From assembly GCA_903844215.1 (NCBI GenBank), contig CAIMSP010000147.1, forward strand, positions 1-46,258: a DNA stretch of 46,258 nucleotides, read 5' to 3'. The notes below the pieces were generated by a model. It made no database searches. It was given only the letters and a program-made list of their open reading frames with translations, and was not told where the DNA came from. Below, one piece after another: positions 1 to 10,355 of this stretch; the first letter of the stretch is position 1, and each line of letters starts with the position of its first letter. Origin of the DNA: an uncultured beta proteobacterium. GTDB taxonomy: Bacteria; Pseudomonadota; Gammaproteobacteria; Burkholderiales; Burkholderiaceae_C. The translations under genes and the position numbers were made by a program.

Positions 1-198
1 ACTGATATTTTTACCCCCGACCCGGATGTAGAACTAGAGTGAAAGAAGGGCAGTCACGTAGCCAGTAAACAAGTTATCGGCACGATGTGCATCAGACTTG
101 AGGTCCATTTTGGTCGGTCGTGCAGGGGGCGGGCTGCGCAGGATGGGTCCCGGGATCTGTGCCGCGTCGGGGCACTCACCGGGCCAAAGCGCAGAGGT

Positions 199-1419
199 TC
201 ACTGTTCCTGCGCTTCGTAGCCGGCCTTGTGCAAGGCCTGCAGCACATCGCCGATGTGCTCTTTGCCGCGCGTCTGCAGCACCAGTTCGACTTCCACGTT
301 CTGCACGGCCAGGGCGGTGAAGGCGCGCTGGTGGTGCACCTCCTCGATGTTCGCGCCGGCATCGGCCACGGTGGCGGTGATGCGCGCCAGCGATCCGGGG
401 ACGTCGCGCGCGCCGACGCGAATGCGCGCCAGACGGCCGGCGCGCACCATGCCGCGCTCGATGATGGCGGCCAGCAGCAGCGGGTCGATGTTGCCGCCGC
501 ACAGCACCAGGCCCACGCGCTTGCCGCGAAAGTGCTCCGGGTATTTCAGCAGCGCGGCCAGGCCGGCGGCACCGGCGCCTTCGACCAGGGTCTTTTCGAT
601 TTCCAGCAGCATCAAACAGGCTTGCTCGATGTCGCCTTCGTCCACCAGCAGCAGGTCGTCCACGCGCTGCTCGATCACGGCCTGCGTCAAGACGCCGGGG
701 CGGCCCACGGCGATGCCTTCGGCGATGCTGCTGTTGCCCTGCGGGTGCTGCGTGCCCTTGATGGCGTTGAACATCGCGGGAAAGCGCGAGGTCTGCACGC
801 CGATGACTTCGATGCCCAGGCGCAGCGCCTTGGCGGCCGTGGCCATGCCGGCGATGAGTCCGCCGCCGCCGACCGAGAGCACCAGCGTGTCCAGGTCGGG
901 AACGTCGTGCAGCATCTCCAGCGCCACCGTGCCCTGGCCCGCCATCACGTCTTCGTCGTCATAGGGATGGACAAAGCGCAGGTCCTGCGCGCTCGCCAGG
1001 CTGAACGCATGTTCACGCGCTTCGTCCAGGGTCTCGCCGTGCAGCACGACCTCGGCGCCAAAGCTGCGCGTGCGTTCGATCTTCACGCCAGGCGTGAAGC
1101 GCGGCATCACGATCACGGCGCGCAAGCCCAGGCGCTGCGCGTGGTAGGCCACGCCCTGGGCGTGGTTGCCCGCGCTCATGGCGATCACGCCGCGCGCCGC
1201 CATGCCGCTGCCGTTGGCCGCGTCGGCCTGCACCAGGCGCATCAACTTGTTGCAAGCGCCGCGCTCCTTGAAGGAGGCCGTGACTTGCAGGTTCTCGAAC
1301 TTCAGAAAGACCTGGGCGCCGGTGATCTGCGACAGCGTCTGCGACTCGACGCAGGGCGTGTGCAGCAATTGGCCGCGCAAACGCGCGGCGGCCTGATGGA
1401 TGTCGGTGAGGGAAATCAT
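199..1419 (-). CDS. ilvA: Threonine ammonia-lyase (dehydratase) with C-terminal ACT domain
   Basis: PLP enzyme converting L-threonine to 2-oxobutanoate, the entry to isoleucine synthesis (or threonine breakdown). The 406-residue product has the fold-type II lyase motif SFKERGACNK with the PLP lysine near residue 51, the phosphate-binding run SVGGGGLIAG, and a C-terminal ACT-like segment (about 330-400, starting IRVGARDVPGSLARI). That is the medium-length single-ACT form rather than the long biosynthetic IlvA with two ACT copies. The open frame extends 70 codons further upstream, but those residues are Arg-rich shadow of flhC; MISLTDIHQ at 1419 matches the usual family start. It lies downstream of flhC on the same strand, separated by 89 bases containing a strong hairpin, so it probably has its own expression. 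Biosynthetic versus catabolic role cannot be decided here. Confidence 0.93.
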   Translation of the reverse strand: MISLTDIHQAAARLRGQLLHTPCVESQTLSQITGAQVFLKFENLQVTASFKERGACNKLMRLVQADAANGSGMAARGVIAMSAGNHAQGVAYHAQRLGLRAVIVMPRFTPGVKIERTRSFGAEVVLHGETLDEAREHAFSLASAQDLRFVHPYDDEDVMAGQGTVALEMLHDVPDLDTLVLSVGGGGLIAGMATAAKALRLGIEVIGVQTSRFPAMFNAIKGTQHPQGNSSIAEGIAVGRPGVLTQAVIEQRVDDLLLVDEGDIEQACLMLLEIEKTLVEGAGAAGLAALLKYPEHFRGKRVGLVLCGGNIDPLLLAAIIERGMVRAGRLARIRVGARDVPGSLARITATVADAGANIEEVHHQRAFTALAVQNVEVELVLQTRGKEHIGDVLQALHKAGYEAQEQ

Positions 1420-1475
1420 GGGCAGATTGTGCCCATGATTGGCAACGCCCTTGGCGTGACCGCGACAAACTTGCT

Positions 1476-1501
1476 GCCTCGGCGCGCTTCGCCGCCGAGG
1501 C
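1476..1501 (-). terminator. GC-rich hairpin between flhC and ilvA
   Basis: A perfect 9-bp stem GCCTCGGCG / CGCCGAGGC with an 8-base loop lies just after the flhC stop codon (minus strand). It could end flhDC transcription, but no T-run follows on either strand, so an intrinsic terminator is not proven. Confidence 0.35.
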
Positions 1502-1508
1502 CTGCGGG

Positions 1509-2096
1509 TCAGTGCAGGCGCAAACCGCCGCTGGACTTGCCCTTGCCGGCGCGTGCCGGCGGGTTGCACAGGCCACACACGAAGTGGCGCGAGTTTTCGT
1601 AGGGCTCGGTCACGTAGTGGCCGCCGCACTGCGAGCAGGTGGTCATGGTGAGCATGTGGGCGTCAACAAATTTCACCAGTCTCCAGGCGCGGGTGAAGGA
1701 GAGCAAGGCCTCGACCTCGGTCGCCTGCACCTGTTGGTTGTACAGCCGGTAGGCCTTGATCAGCATGTCGATGTCGTCGCCGGCGCTGCTCTTGGACAGG
1801 TACTCGTAGATGTTGAGGAACAGCGACGAGTGGATGTTTTCCTGCCAGGTCAGGAACCAGTCGGTGGAAAACGGCAGTTGTCCTTTGGAAGGCGAGCGGC
1901 CGGCCACTTCCTTGTACAGGCGCAGCAGGCGCTCATAGGACAGCGTGGTTTCGGACTCCAGCACCTGCAGGCGCGCGCCCAAACCGATCAGCGTGACCGC
2001 GCGTTCGATTTCGCGCGACTCGTTCAATATGCTTTTGTGGACCATGGCAGGCTTCTTGGGAAGGAGGGGGGGGCTCATCAGCAGCGGGGCCGTCAT
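1509..2096 (-). CDS. flhC: Flagellar master transcriptional activator subunit FlhC
   Basis: FlhC forms the FlhD4C2 complex that activates class II flagellar genes. The sequence has the family core GLGARLQVLESET, LPFSTDWFLTW and IKAYRLY, and four zinc-binding cysteines C154, C157, C174, C177 (CSQC ... CGLC). Start choice: the ATG at 2096 overlaps the flhD stop as ATGA and has a GGAG about 8 bases upstream, giving 195 residues. The internal ATG at 2045 (MVHKSILNESREIE, 178 residues) aligns better with the E. coli N-terminus but has a weak ribosome site. I prefer 2096 because of the coupling; the extra 17 Pro/Leu-rich residues may be dispensable. It is co-transcribed with flhD. Its presence implies a flagellated strain, although no structural flagellar genes are in the window. 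Confidence 0.92.
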   Translation of the reverse strand: MTAPLLMSPPLLPKKPAMVHKSILNESREIERAVTLIGLGARLQVLESETTLSYERLLRLYKEVAGRSPSKGQLPFSTDWFLTWQENIHSSLFLNIYEYLSKSSAGDDIDMLIKAYRLYNQQVQATEVEALLSFTRAWRLVKFVDAHMLTMTTCSQCGGHYVTEPYENSRHFVCGLCNPPARAGKGKSSGGLRLH

Positions 2097-2422
2097 CACA
2101 GAATCTCCGCCACGCGGCCGGCCATCAGGATGCTGGCATGCAGGCGGCTCGTGGCTTCGTTGTTGACCTTGCGGATGTTCTGATTCGTCAGCAGGCTCCA
2201 CACCAGATCGTCATCCACCCGGAAGCGGCACAACAGCATGTTGCTGGCCGACAGTTTGAGGACCTGGGCACTGGACAGGGTGTTGAGCATGTCGGCGGCT
2301 TCCTCGCTCAAGCCCAGGCGAAACATGGCTTCGACCTTGTCGTTGCGAAGCAGCTTTTGCGCCAGCATGAGGTAGGTCAGGTTGACCTCGCGGATCTCGG
2401 CAATGTTCATTTCGTCGCTCAT
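2096..2422 (-). CDS. flhD: Flagellar master transcriptional activator subunit FlhD
   Basis: Partner of FlhC; a small helical DNA-binding protein. From MSDEMNIAEIREVNLTYLML the product is 108 residues, close to the usual family length, and contains the conserved NLTYLMLAQKLL and EAMFRLGLSEEAADML segments. The frame is open 27 codons further (to 2503), but that part is not FlhD-like, so the ATG at 2422 with GGAA just upstream is chosen. The stop overlaps the preferred flhC start by 4 bases. The 226 bases upstream (2423-2648), between recQ and flhD, must contain the flhDC promoter; I could not pick out a convincing sigma-70 pair there, only the near-repeat of a GTAGGAAG word at about 2566 and 2600. 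Confidence 0.93.
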   Translation of the reverse strand: MSDEMNIAEIREVNLTYLMLAQKLLRNDKVEAMFRLGLSEEAADMLNTLSSAQVLKLSASNMLLCRFRVDDDLVWSLLTNQNIRKVNNEATSRLHASILMAGRVAEIL

Positions 2423-2648
2423 GATGTGTTCCATTTCTTGCGTCAGCGGGTCGGTCCGGAATGACTGACTTGTCTGATGCGTTGAAATGAATTGTGAAAC
2501 CATGGCTTTTCAAATGAAGTCGTCCAAGCGATCTGTCACTTGTCGGTCGAAAAAAAAGCCTGTGTAGGAAGTCGGCTGACGCGGCCTGTCTGCCGCCTGT
2601 AGGAAGAGCGCGGCAGATCCCCGGAATGCCTGTAAGGCAGGCCGGCCG

Positions 2649-4570
<1,922 letters not shown>

Positions 4571-4574
<4 letters not shown>

Positions 4575-5791
4575 GCTGCGGGTTGGCTGCGTTCGCGGGC
4601 CGAGCCGGCCACCATGTCAAAGCGGAACAAACGGCATTCGATCGGGCCGTTCCACATCGGCACGCGGCGCGACTCTTTCAGACGCATGCGGCTGGGCAGT
4701 TTGAGGTCCGGCGTGAGCACCCAGGCGGTCCAGCCGGCGTAGTTCCTTTTCCAGTGCGTGGCCAGTTGCGGGAAGAAGTCGCCGCCGTCCTCGGTGTGCG
4801 CTTGTTCTCGACCCAGGGCGCGTGCGCCGCTACCTGCCACGCCGGCAATGTCGATGCGCTCGCCGTAGGGCGGGTTCAGCAGCATCACGCCGCTGGCGGC
4901 CGGTGGCATGCGCTGCAGGGCGTCGCCGCCGCGAAATTGCACCACTTGCGCCACGCCGGCGCGCTGCGCGTTGCGCTCGGCGAAATCGACCATGCGGTGC
5001 GCCACATCGCTGCCGAATATCTCGGCGGTGGGCTCGTGCTCGGCGGCATGCGCCTGCTGCAGCAGCGCCTCCCACACATGGGCCTGAAACGGCAACTGCT
5101 TCTCGAAGGCGAAGCGGCGCAGCGAGCCGGGGGCGATGTTGCAGGCGATCTGCGCGGCCTCGATGGCGATGGTGCCGCTGCCGCAGCAGGGGTCGTACAG
5201 CGCCGTTTTGGCGTCCCAGCCGCTGGCGGCAAGCATCGCGGCGGCCAGCGTTTCCTTCAGCGGCGCGTCGCCCTTGTCTTCGCGCCAGCCGCGCTTGAAC
5301 AGCGGTTCGCCCGAGGTGTCCATGTAGAGCGTGACGTGGTCGGTCGTGAGGTGGGCGTAGATGCGGATGTCGGGCCACTGCGTGTTCACGTCCGGCCGAG
5401 AGCCGCCCTTGTCGCGAAAGCGGTCGGCCACCGCGTCCTTGATCTTGAGCGCGGCAAAGTTCAGGCTGGTGAGCGGGCTGTGCTGGGCCGTGACCTCGAC
5501 CTTGAAGGTCTGCTTGGGCGTGAACCAGATTTCCCAGGCGACGCTGCTCGCCGCTTCGTACAGGTCGCGTTCATTGCGGTACTCGCCGTAATGGAGTTGC
5601 ACCAGCACGCGCTGCGCCAATCGGCTGTGCAGGTTCAGACGCATCGCGTCGCGCCATGACGACTGCACCAGCACCCCGCCGCGCAGCGTTTGCAAGGCCG
5701 GGCCACTGATCTGAGTGATCTCATGGACCTCCTGCGCGAGGTAGTCTTCCACGCCGGCGGCGCAGGGTAGAAAAAGTTGGAGCTGGTTCAC
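4571..5791 (-). CDS. rlmL: THUMP-domain class I rRNA guanine-N2 methyltransferase (RlmL/YcbY N-half type)
   Basis: SAM-dependent RNA methyltransferase, expected to make m2G in 23S rRNA (position 2445 in E. coli). The 406 residues contain an N-terminal ferredoxin-like/THUMP region (about 1-160) and a methyltransferase domain with DPCCGSGTIAIEAA at 200-213 and the catalytic NPPYGER at 306-312, typical of N2-guanine methyltransferases. E. coli RlmKL is a fusion with RlmK; here only the RlmL-like half is present, which is common outside enterics. The start is GTG at 5791. The gene sits 24 bases after rpoN and overlaps recQ by 4 bases, an arrangement of an operon rather than of a shared pathway. 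The exact target base is inferred from the family. Confidence 0.88.
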
Positions 5792-5815
5792 GGGGGGTCT
5801 TTCAGTCGCCGTCGC

Positions 5816-7399
5816 CTATTGCAGGGCGCGACGCAGGTTGGTGGGGGCGATCTTCAGGGCTTCGCGGTATTTGGCCACCGTGCGCCGCGCGCAGTCGATG
5901 CCCTGCTCCTTGAGCATGTCCGACATCTGGCTGTCGCTCAGCGGCTTCTTCGGGCTCTCGGCCGCGACGAACTGCTTGATCAGGGCGCGCACGGCGGTGC
6001 TGGAGGCGTTGCCGCCGGTTTCCGTGCCCAGGCCAGAACCGAAAAAATATTTCAGCTCGAAAGTGCCCATGGGCGTGGCCATGTACTTGGCGGTGGTGAC
6101 GCGGCTGATGGTGGACTCGTGCAGGCCCAGCTCATCGGCGATTTCGCGCAGCACCAGGGGCCGCATGGCGAGTTCACCATGCACGAAGAAGCTCTTTTGC
6201 CGCTCCACGATGGCGTTGCTCACGCGCAGTATGGTGTCAAAGCGCTGCTGGATATTCTTGATGAACCAGCGCGCTTCCTGCAGTCGTTGCGTCAAGGCCG
6301 CGTGGTTCGCCGCGTCGTTGCCCCCGCCCCGGTGCTGGCGCAGCGCGTTCGCGTAGATGTCGTGCACGCGCAGCCGCGGCATGACATCGGCGTTGAGCTG
6401 CACCCGGAATTTCGGCGCGCCGGCTCCCCCGAGCCGGGTCACGATGACGTCGGGCAGGATCAGGTTGCGTTCCACATCGACGAAGCGGCGTCCGGGCTTG
6501 GGCTCCAGGCGCGTGATCAGCGCCAGCGCGCTGCGGATCACGCCGTCGGACTCGCCCAGCAGCTGCACCAGCCGGCGCACATCGCGCCGCGCCAGCAGTT
6601 CCATGGGCTGCTCGCAGATGCGCAGCGCCGCGCCGCGCAGCTGTTGTTCGTCGGCGCTGCCCTCGGTGGCGGCGCGCAGTTGCAGGCGCAGGCATTCGCC
6701 CAGGTCGCGCGCGCCCACCCCCACGGGCTCCAGCGATTGCAGCAATTTCAGCGCCACGCAAAAGCGTTGCTCCAGTTCTTCGCACTGCTCCAGGTCCGAC
6801 CCGGCCAGGCTTTGTGCCAGGGTGGGCAGCGTGTCTTCCAGATAGCCGTCGTCGTTCAGGGATTCGATCAGGAAGCGCAAGGCGGCGCGGTCCACTTCGC
6901 TCAGGCGCAGGCTCAGCGATTGCCGTTGCAGATAGGCGCTCAGGCTCTCCTGATTGCGCGCCAGTTCGGTGGCGCTGAACTCGTCGTCGCTCTCCAGGTT
7001 GTTCTTGCGCGCGGGCGCGTCGCCGCCCCACTCGTTGTCGTCCGGGCTCATGTCGCTGCTGCCGTCGCCATCCCAACTGGGCTCGGCGGCGTCGAACGGG
7101 CTTTCTTCCGACTCGTTCGCATCCGCCACCTTTTTCTCGCTGCCGTACTCCGGCGCGGCGTTGAAGGCGCGCTCGGATTCGAGGTCATCGGCGCGCACCG
7201 GCTGGTCGGCCTGGGCCAGTCCGAACTCCTCGCGCGGCACCTCGTCCAGATTGGCTTCCAGAAACGGATTCTCGTCCAGCATCTGGCCCACTTCCTGGCT
7301 CAGTTCCAGCGTGGACAGTTGCAACAGGCGGATCGATTGCTGCAGTTGCGGCGTGAGCGCCAGATGCTGCGAGACGCGCAGTGACAGGCCTTGCTTCAT
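5816..7399 (-). CDS. rpoN: RNA polymerase sigma-54 factor
   Basis: Alternative sigma factor that needs AAA+ enhancer-binding activators and reads -24/-12 promoters. The 527 residues show region I rich in Gln and Leu (QHLALTPQLQQSIRLLQLS), an acidic Glu/Asp/Ser region II (about 50-140), the core-binding domain, and the C-terminal RpoN box ARRTVAKYRE at 504-513, which contacts the -24 element. Length is normal. The position directly after lptB is the standard proteobacterial arrangement. Downstream one often finds hpf or ptsN genes; here the next gene is an rRNA methyltransferase instead. Confidence 0.97.
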   Translation of the reverse strand: MKQGLSLRVSQHLALTPQLQQSIRLLQLSTLELSQEVGQMLDENPFLEANLDEVPREEFGLAQADQPVRADDLESERAFNAAPEYGSEKKVADANESEESPFDAAEPSWDGDGSSDMSPDDNEWGGDAPARKNNLESDDEFSATELARNQESLSAYLQRQSLSLRLSEVDRAALRFLIESLNDDGYLEDTLPTLAQSLAGSDLEQCEELEQRFCVALKLLQSLEPVGVGARDLGECLRLQLRAATEGSADEQQLRGAALRICEQPMELLARRDVRRLVQLLGESDGVIRSALALITRLEPKPGRRFVDVERNLILPDVIVTRLGGAGAPKFRVQLNADVMPRLRVHDIYANALRQHRGGGNDAANHAALTQRLQEARWFIKNIQQRFDTILRVSNAIVERQKSFFVHGELAMRPLVLREIADELGLHESTISRVTTAKYMATPMGTFELKYFFGSGLGTETGGNASSTAVRALIKQFVAAESPKKPLSDSQMSDMLKEQGIDCARRTVAKYREALKIAPTNLRRALQ

Positions 7400-7454
7400 G
7401 CCGCAACCAGCCCCCGGTTGGACGGCCGCGAGAAACGCGCGAGGGCCAACATCG

Positions 7455-8234
7455 TCACATGCGGAAGTGCTCGCCCAGATAGACCCGGCGCACCTCGGCG
7501 TTGTTCACGATCTCGGACGGCGTGCCCTGCGCCAGCACGCTGCCTTCGCTGATGATGAAGGCGTGATCGCAGATGCCCAGCGTCTCGCGCACATTGTGGT
7601 CGGTGATGAGCACACCGATGCCGCGCGCCTTGAGAAAACCGATGGTGCGCTGGATCTCGATCACGGCGATCGGGTCGATGCCGGCGAAGGGTTCGTCCAG
7701 CAGGATGAAGCGTGGCTGCGTGGCCAGGGCGCGTGCGATTTCCACGCGCCGACGCTCGCCGCCGGACAGCGCCAGGGCCGAGGAAGCGCGCAAATGGTCC
7801 ACGCGCAAGTCGGCCAGCAAGGCGCTCAGACGCTCATCGATGGCGTCTTCGGTCAGGGGTTTTCCGGCTTCGTCGTGCTGCAGTTCGAGCACGGCGCGAA
7901 CGTTCTGCTCGACCGTGAGCTTGCGAAAGATCGAGGCTTCCTGCGGCAGGTAACTCAGGCCCAGGCGCGAGCGGCGGTGGATCGGCATGTGCGCCACCGA
8001 CTGACCGTCGATGGAGATGTCGCCCGCGTCCGCACGCACCAGGCCCACGATCATGTAGAAGGAGGTGGTCTTGCCCGCGCCATTGGGTCCGAGCAGTCCG
8101 ACGACTTCGCCCTTCTGGACTTCGAGCGAAACGTCGCGCACCACCATGCGGCTGCCGTAGGACTTCTGCAGATGACAGGCCTGCAGGCGGCTGTTGGCGT
8201 CGGCGCTGCACCCGCCCAGTGCCAGCACCGTCAC
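7455..8234 (-). CDS. lptB: LPS export ABC transporter ATP-binding protein LptB
   Basis: Cytoplasmic ATPase that powers lipopolysaccharide transport from the inner membrane through LptFG-LptC-LptA-LptDE. Walker A GPNGAGKTT (49-57), Q-loop YLPQEASIF, signature LSGGERRR, Walker B FILLDEPFAGIDP and the H-switch ITDHNVRE are all present. The 259-residue frame starts with GTG at 8234, which overlaps the lptA stop as GTGA. The first 15 or so residues (LALGGCSADANS) are longer than in typical LptB and look superficially like a lipobox, but no membrane segment follows; translation may start further in. It is co-transcribed with lptA and rpoN. Confidence 0.96.
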   Translation of the reverse strand: MTVLALGGCSADANSRLQACHLQKSYGSRMVVRDVSLEVQKGEVVGLLGPNGAGKTTSFYMIVGLVRADAGDISIDGQSVAHMPIHRRSRLGLSYLPQEASIFRKLTVEQNVRAVLELQHDEAGKPLTEDAIDERLSALLADLRVDHLRASSALALSGGERRRVEIARALATQPRFILLDEPFAGIDPIAVIEIQRTIGFLKARGIGVLITDHNVRETLGICDHAFIISEGSVLAQGTPSEIVNNAEVRRVYLGEHFRM

Positions 8235-8842
8235 TTCTTGTCCCCGCTCAGGCTGGGGCTGCTGCGCAACACCGGCGCGGCGTCGGTGCCGCCGGGCGCG
8301 CTGGCCGCGCCTTTGGGGGTCAGGATGACGCGCACACGCCCGCCGCTGGCGGGGTCGGTGGGGGTCTTCTTGCCGCTCATGGTGAAGACGTCGGTCTTGT
8401 TGTCATAGACGATCAGGGCGCCGGTCAACTGGTCGTTGAGGGTCGTGCCGGCCAAGCGCCGCAGCTCTGCATCCTGGATAAACCGCACGGTATCGGCCTT
8501 GCCGTCGTACTCGATGGTCTGCGCCTCGGCCTCGAGGAACTCGTCCACGGCCTCGCGCTTTTGCCGGAAGAAGGCCTTCTTGCCGACCTCGGCGGTCAGC
8601 GTGACCGACTGATTCCCCTGCGGGTCCTGGCGTATTTCCAGTTTGGCGCCACGCATCAGCAAGGTGCCCTTGCTCACCACCACCCGGCCCGAGTACACGC
8701 TCACCTGATTCAGATCGTCGCTGCGCAATTCATCGGCTTCGATGATCATCTTCTGGTAGCGATCGGCTTTCTCGGCGTGCGCAGCGACGCCGATCAGGCC
8801 GCACAGGAGCCAGAGCAGGGAGGGTGTGAATGGGATCTTCAT
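8231..8842 (-). CDS. lptA: LPS transport periplasmic protein LptA
   Basis: Periplasmic beta-jellyroll protein forming the LPS bridge between LptC and LptD. From MKIPFTPSLLWLLCG the product is 203 residues with a Sec signal peptide (cleavage probably after VAAHA). The OstA-like repeats follow: KMIIEADELRSDDLNQVSVY, GRVVVSKGTLLMRG, AQTIEYDGKADTVRF and GALIVYDNKTDVFTMSG. The open frame continues far upstream but is not LptA-like; ATG at 8842 gives a perfect signal peptide. Its usual upstream partners kdsC and lptC are not here: the neighbour upstream is a divergent gene. The C-terminal 30 residues are a low-complexity Pro/Ala/Ser tail. Confidence 0.93.
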   Translation of the reverse strand: MKIPFTPSLLWLLCGLIGVAAHAEKADRYQKMIIEADELRSDDLNQVSVYSGRVVVSKGTLLMRGAKLEIRQDPQGNQSVTLTAEVGKKAFFRQKREAVDEFLEAEAQTIEYDGKADTVRFIQDAELRRLAGTTLNDQLTGALIVYDNKTDVFTMSGKKTPTDPASGGRVRVILTPKGAASAPGGTDAAPVLRSSPSLSGDKK

Positions 8843-8947
8843 AAGGGCATGATTCTTGCGTTTGATTGTAGCGATGCATCCTGCTGCGGCGAGCGCGCCG
8901 CGAAAGAATACCCCGGCTCGGCCCGGTCTGACCGCAACGCCAGGGCG

Positions 8948-8992
8948 CCGGCCCTCACCCAAGGGGCCTTTACCAGGGAGGGGTTTAGCCGG
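8948..8992. repeat. Degenerate 45-bp palindromic repeat between lptA and the divergent gene
   Basis: The ends CCGGC / GCCGG are inverted. The interior carries CCCTCACCC near the left and GGGAGGGG near the right, resembling the 109-bp repeat inside uvrA at 13696-13804. It occupies the 210-base divergent region upstream of lptA and of the gene at 9053. Assignment to that family is tentative. Confidence 0.35.
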
Positions 8993-9052
8993 GTATGGCA
9001 ACGCGCGCCAAGCCGTTAGACTCAGTCCCACGATTTCTGGGGTCTCTAGCGC

Positions 9053-9517
9053 ATGAAATATGCAAAAACTGAAGCAGGGCAGCAGGCCTTCAAGGCACGT
9101 TCCGCCACGCTGACACCGCGTCAGCGCTCGGCGTTCATCTTGTTTGATGGAAAAAAGACCACCGACGAGGTGTTGCGCATGACGGTTGGCCTGGGCGTGG
9201 TCGAGGCGGATGTGCAGCACATGGTGGCAGCGGGCCTGCTGGCGGCTGTGCTTGCCCCCGAGGCGCCGGTCGCCGTGGCGCTGGCGGTGGCACCGGACAC
9301 GCAGGGCGCTGGGCTGACTTCGCTGCAGCAACGCTATGCCCGCGCCTGGCCGATTGCCACGCAAATCACCGCCGGCATGGGGCTGCGCGGCGTGCGGCTG
9401 AATATTGCGGTCGAGCGTGCGACCGGCTACGAGGAGTTGCGCGATTTGCTGCCGAAGATTCGCGAAGCCGTCGGCGCCGAAAAAATCCTGCCATTGGAGC
9501 TGGCCCTGAGAGAGTAG
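9053..9517 (+). CDS. Uncharacterised 154-residue protein with a possible winged-helix-like N-terminal module
   Basis: I do not recognise a named family. The first 65 residues (TPRQRSAFILFDGKKTTDEV, then VVEADVQHMVAAGLLAAV) read like small helix-turn-helix modules found in Burkholderiales, where a short 'LxxRQRxxLILxDG' strand is followed by two helices and a 'GLL' turn. An Ala/Val/Pro linker (about 66-85) separates this from a C-terminal helical part with GMGLRGVRLNIAVERATGYEELRDLLPKI. No signal peptide, membrane segment or metal motif is visible. It is divergent from lptA and lies 85 bases upstream of a metallophosphoesterase-kinase pair in the same direction, so it may belong to that unit. 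The domain idea is inference. Confidence 0.7.
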   Translation: MKYAKTEAGQQAFKARSATLTPRQRSAFILFDGKKTTDEVLRMTVGLGVVEADVQHMVAAGLLAAVLAPEAPVAVALAVAPDTQGAGLTSLQQRYARAWPIATQITAGMGLRGVRLNIAVERATGYEELRDLLPKIREAVGAEKILPLELALRE

Positions 9518-9602
9518 CGCGTTGGGCGCGCGCCAGGCCGATGACTCGGCGCATGGCGTCATGGGCGAACCGATTGACGATGCCGACCACACAAGGAATG
9601 CC

Positions 9603-10355
9603 ATGAAGCTGGCTTTGCTGTCTGACCTTCACTCCAACCTGGGGGCGCTTCAGGCCTGCATCGAGCACGCGCGCGCGCAAGGCGCCCAGCGCTTTGCGGT
9701 GCTCGGGGACCTGGTGGGTTACGGGGCCGAGCCGGTGCAGGTGCTGGATGCGGTGATGGCTTTGGCGCAGCAAGGGGCCATCGTTTTGCAGGGCAATCAC
9801 GATGCGCTCGCGGCGTTTCCACCGAATGAAAGCCGGGCCATGGGCGACGCCACGGCGCTGTGGACGCACGAGCAATTGAGCCTGGAGCAAAAGCGCTTTC
9901 TGGTGGGACTGCCGCTGACGGCGCAGATCGAAGACGTGCTGCTGGTGCATGCCAGCGCCAATGAGCCGCAAAAATGGCGCTACGTGGAAGACGAGCGCAG
10001 TGCCGGCGCGAGTCTGGACGCGGCGCTGGCGCTGCCCGGTGTGCGCTATGTGTTTGGTGGCCACGTCCATCGACAAACGCTGTATTACCGCAGCACCGGG
10101 CGCGGCCTGATGGCCTTTAACCCGACGCCCGGCGTGGCCGTGCCGACGCCACGGCACCGCCACTGGATCGCCACCGTGGGTTCGGTGGGGCAGCCGCGCG
10201 ACGGCAACCCCAAGTCACAGTACGCCTTGTTCGACACCACGGCCGCGCAGCTGACCTTCCATCGGGTGGCCTATGACCACCATGCCGCTGCTGCCGCCAT
10301 CCGGGCGGCGGGCTTGCTGGAGTTTTTTGCCAAACGACTGGAGGACGGACGTTGA
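9603..10355 (+). CDS. Metallophosphoesterase family protein (calcineurin-like)
   Basis: A 250-residue di-metal phosphoesterase. All family motifs are present: SDLHSN (D8, H10), GDLVGYG (D36), GNHD (N65-D67), LVHAS (H115) and GGHVH (H153, H155). The GDLVGYGAEP signature belongs to the Metallophos_2 group, which includes nucleotide and protein phosphatases; the substrate cannot be read from sequence. ATG at 9603 is preceded by AAGGAA at good spacing; an upstream in-frame extension to 9522 is rejected. The stop overlaps the TTG start of the downstream Ser/Thr kinase (TTGA), so the two proteins are made together. I infer that it could oppose or modulate the kinase, but this is not shown. Confidence 0.88.
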   Translation: MKLALLSDLHSNLGALQACIEHARAQGAQRFAVLGDLVGYGAEPVQVLDAVMALAQQGAIVLQGNHDALAAFPPNESRAMGDATALWTHEQLSLEQKRFLVGLPLTAQIEDVLLVHASANEPQKWRYVEDERSAGASLDAALALPGVRYVFGGHVHRQTLYYRSTGRGLMAFNPTPGVAVPTPRHRHWIATVGSVGQPRDGNPKSQYALFDTTAAQLTFHRVAYDHHAAAAAIRAAGLLEFFAKRLEDGR

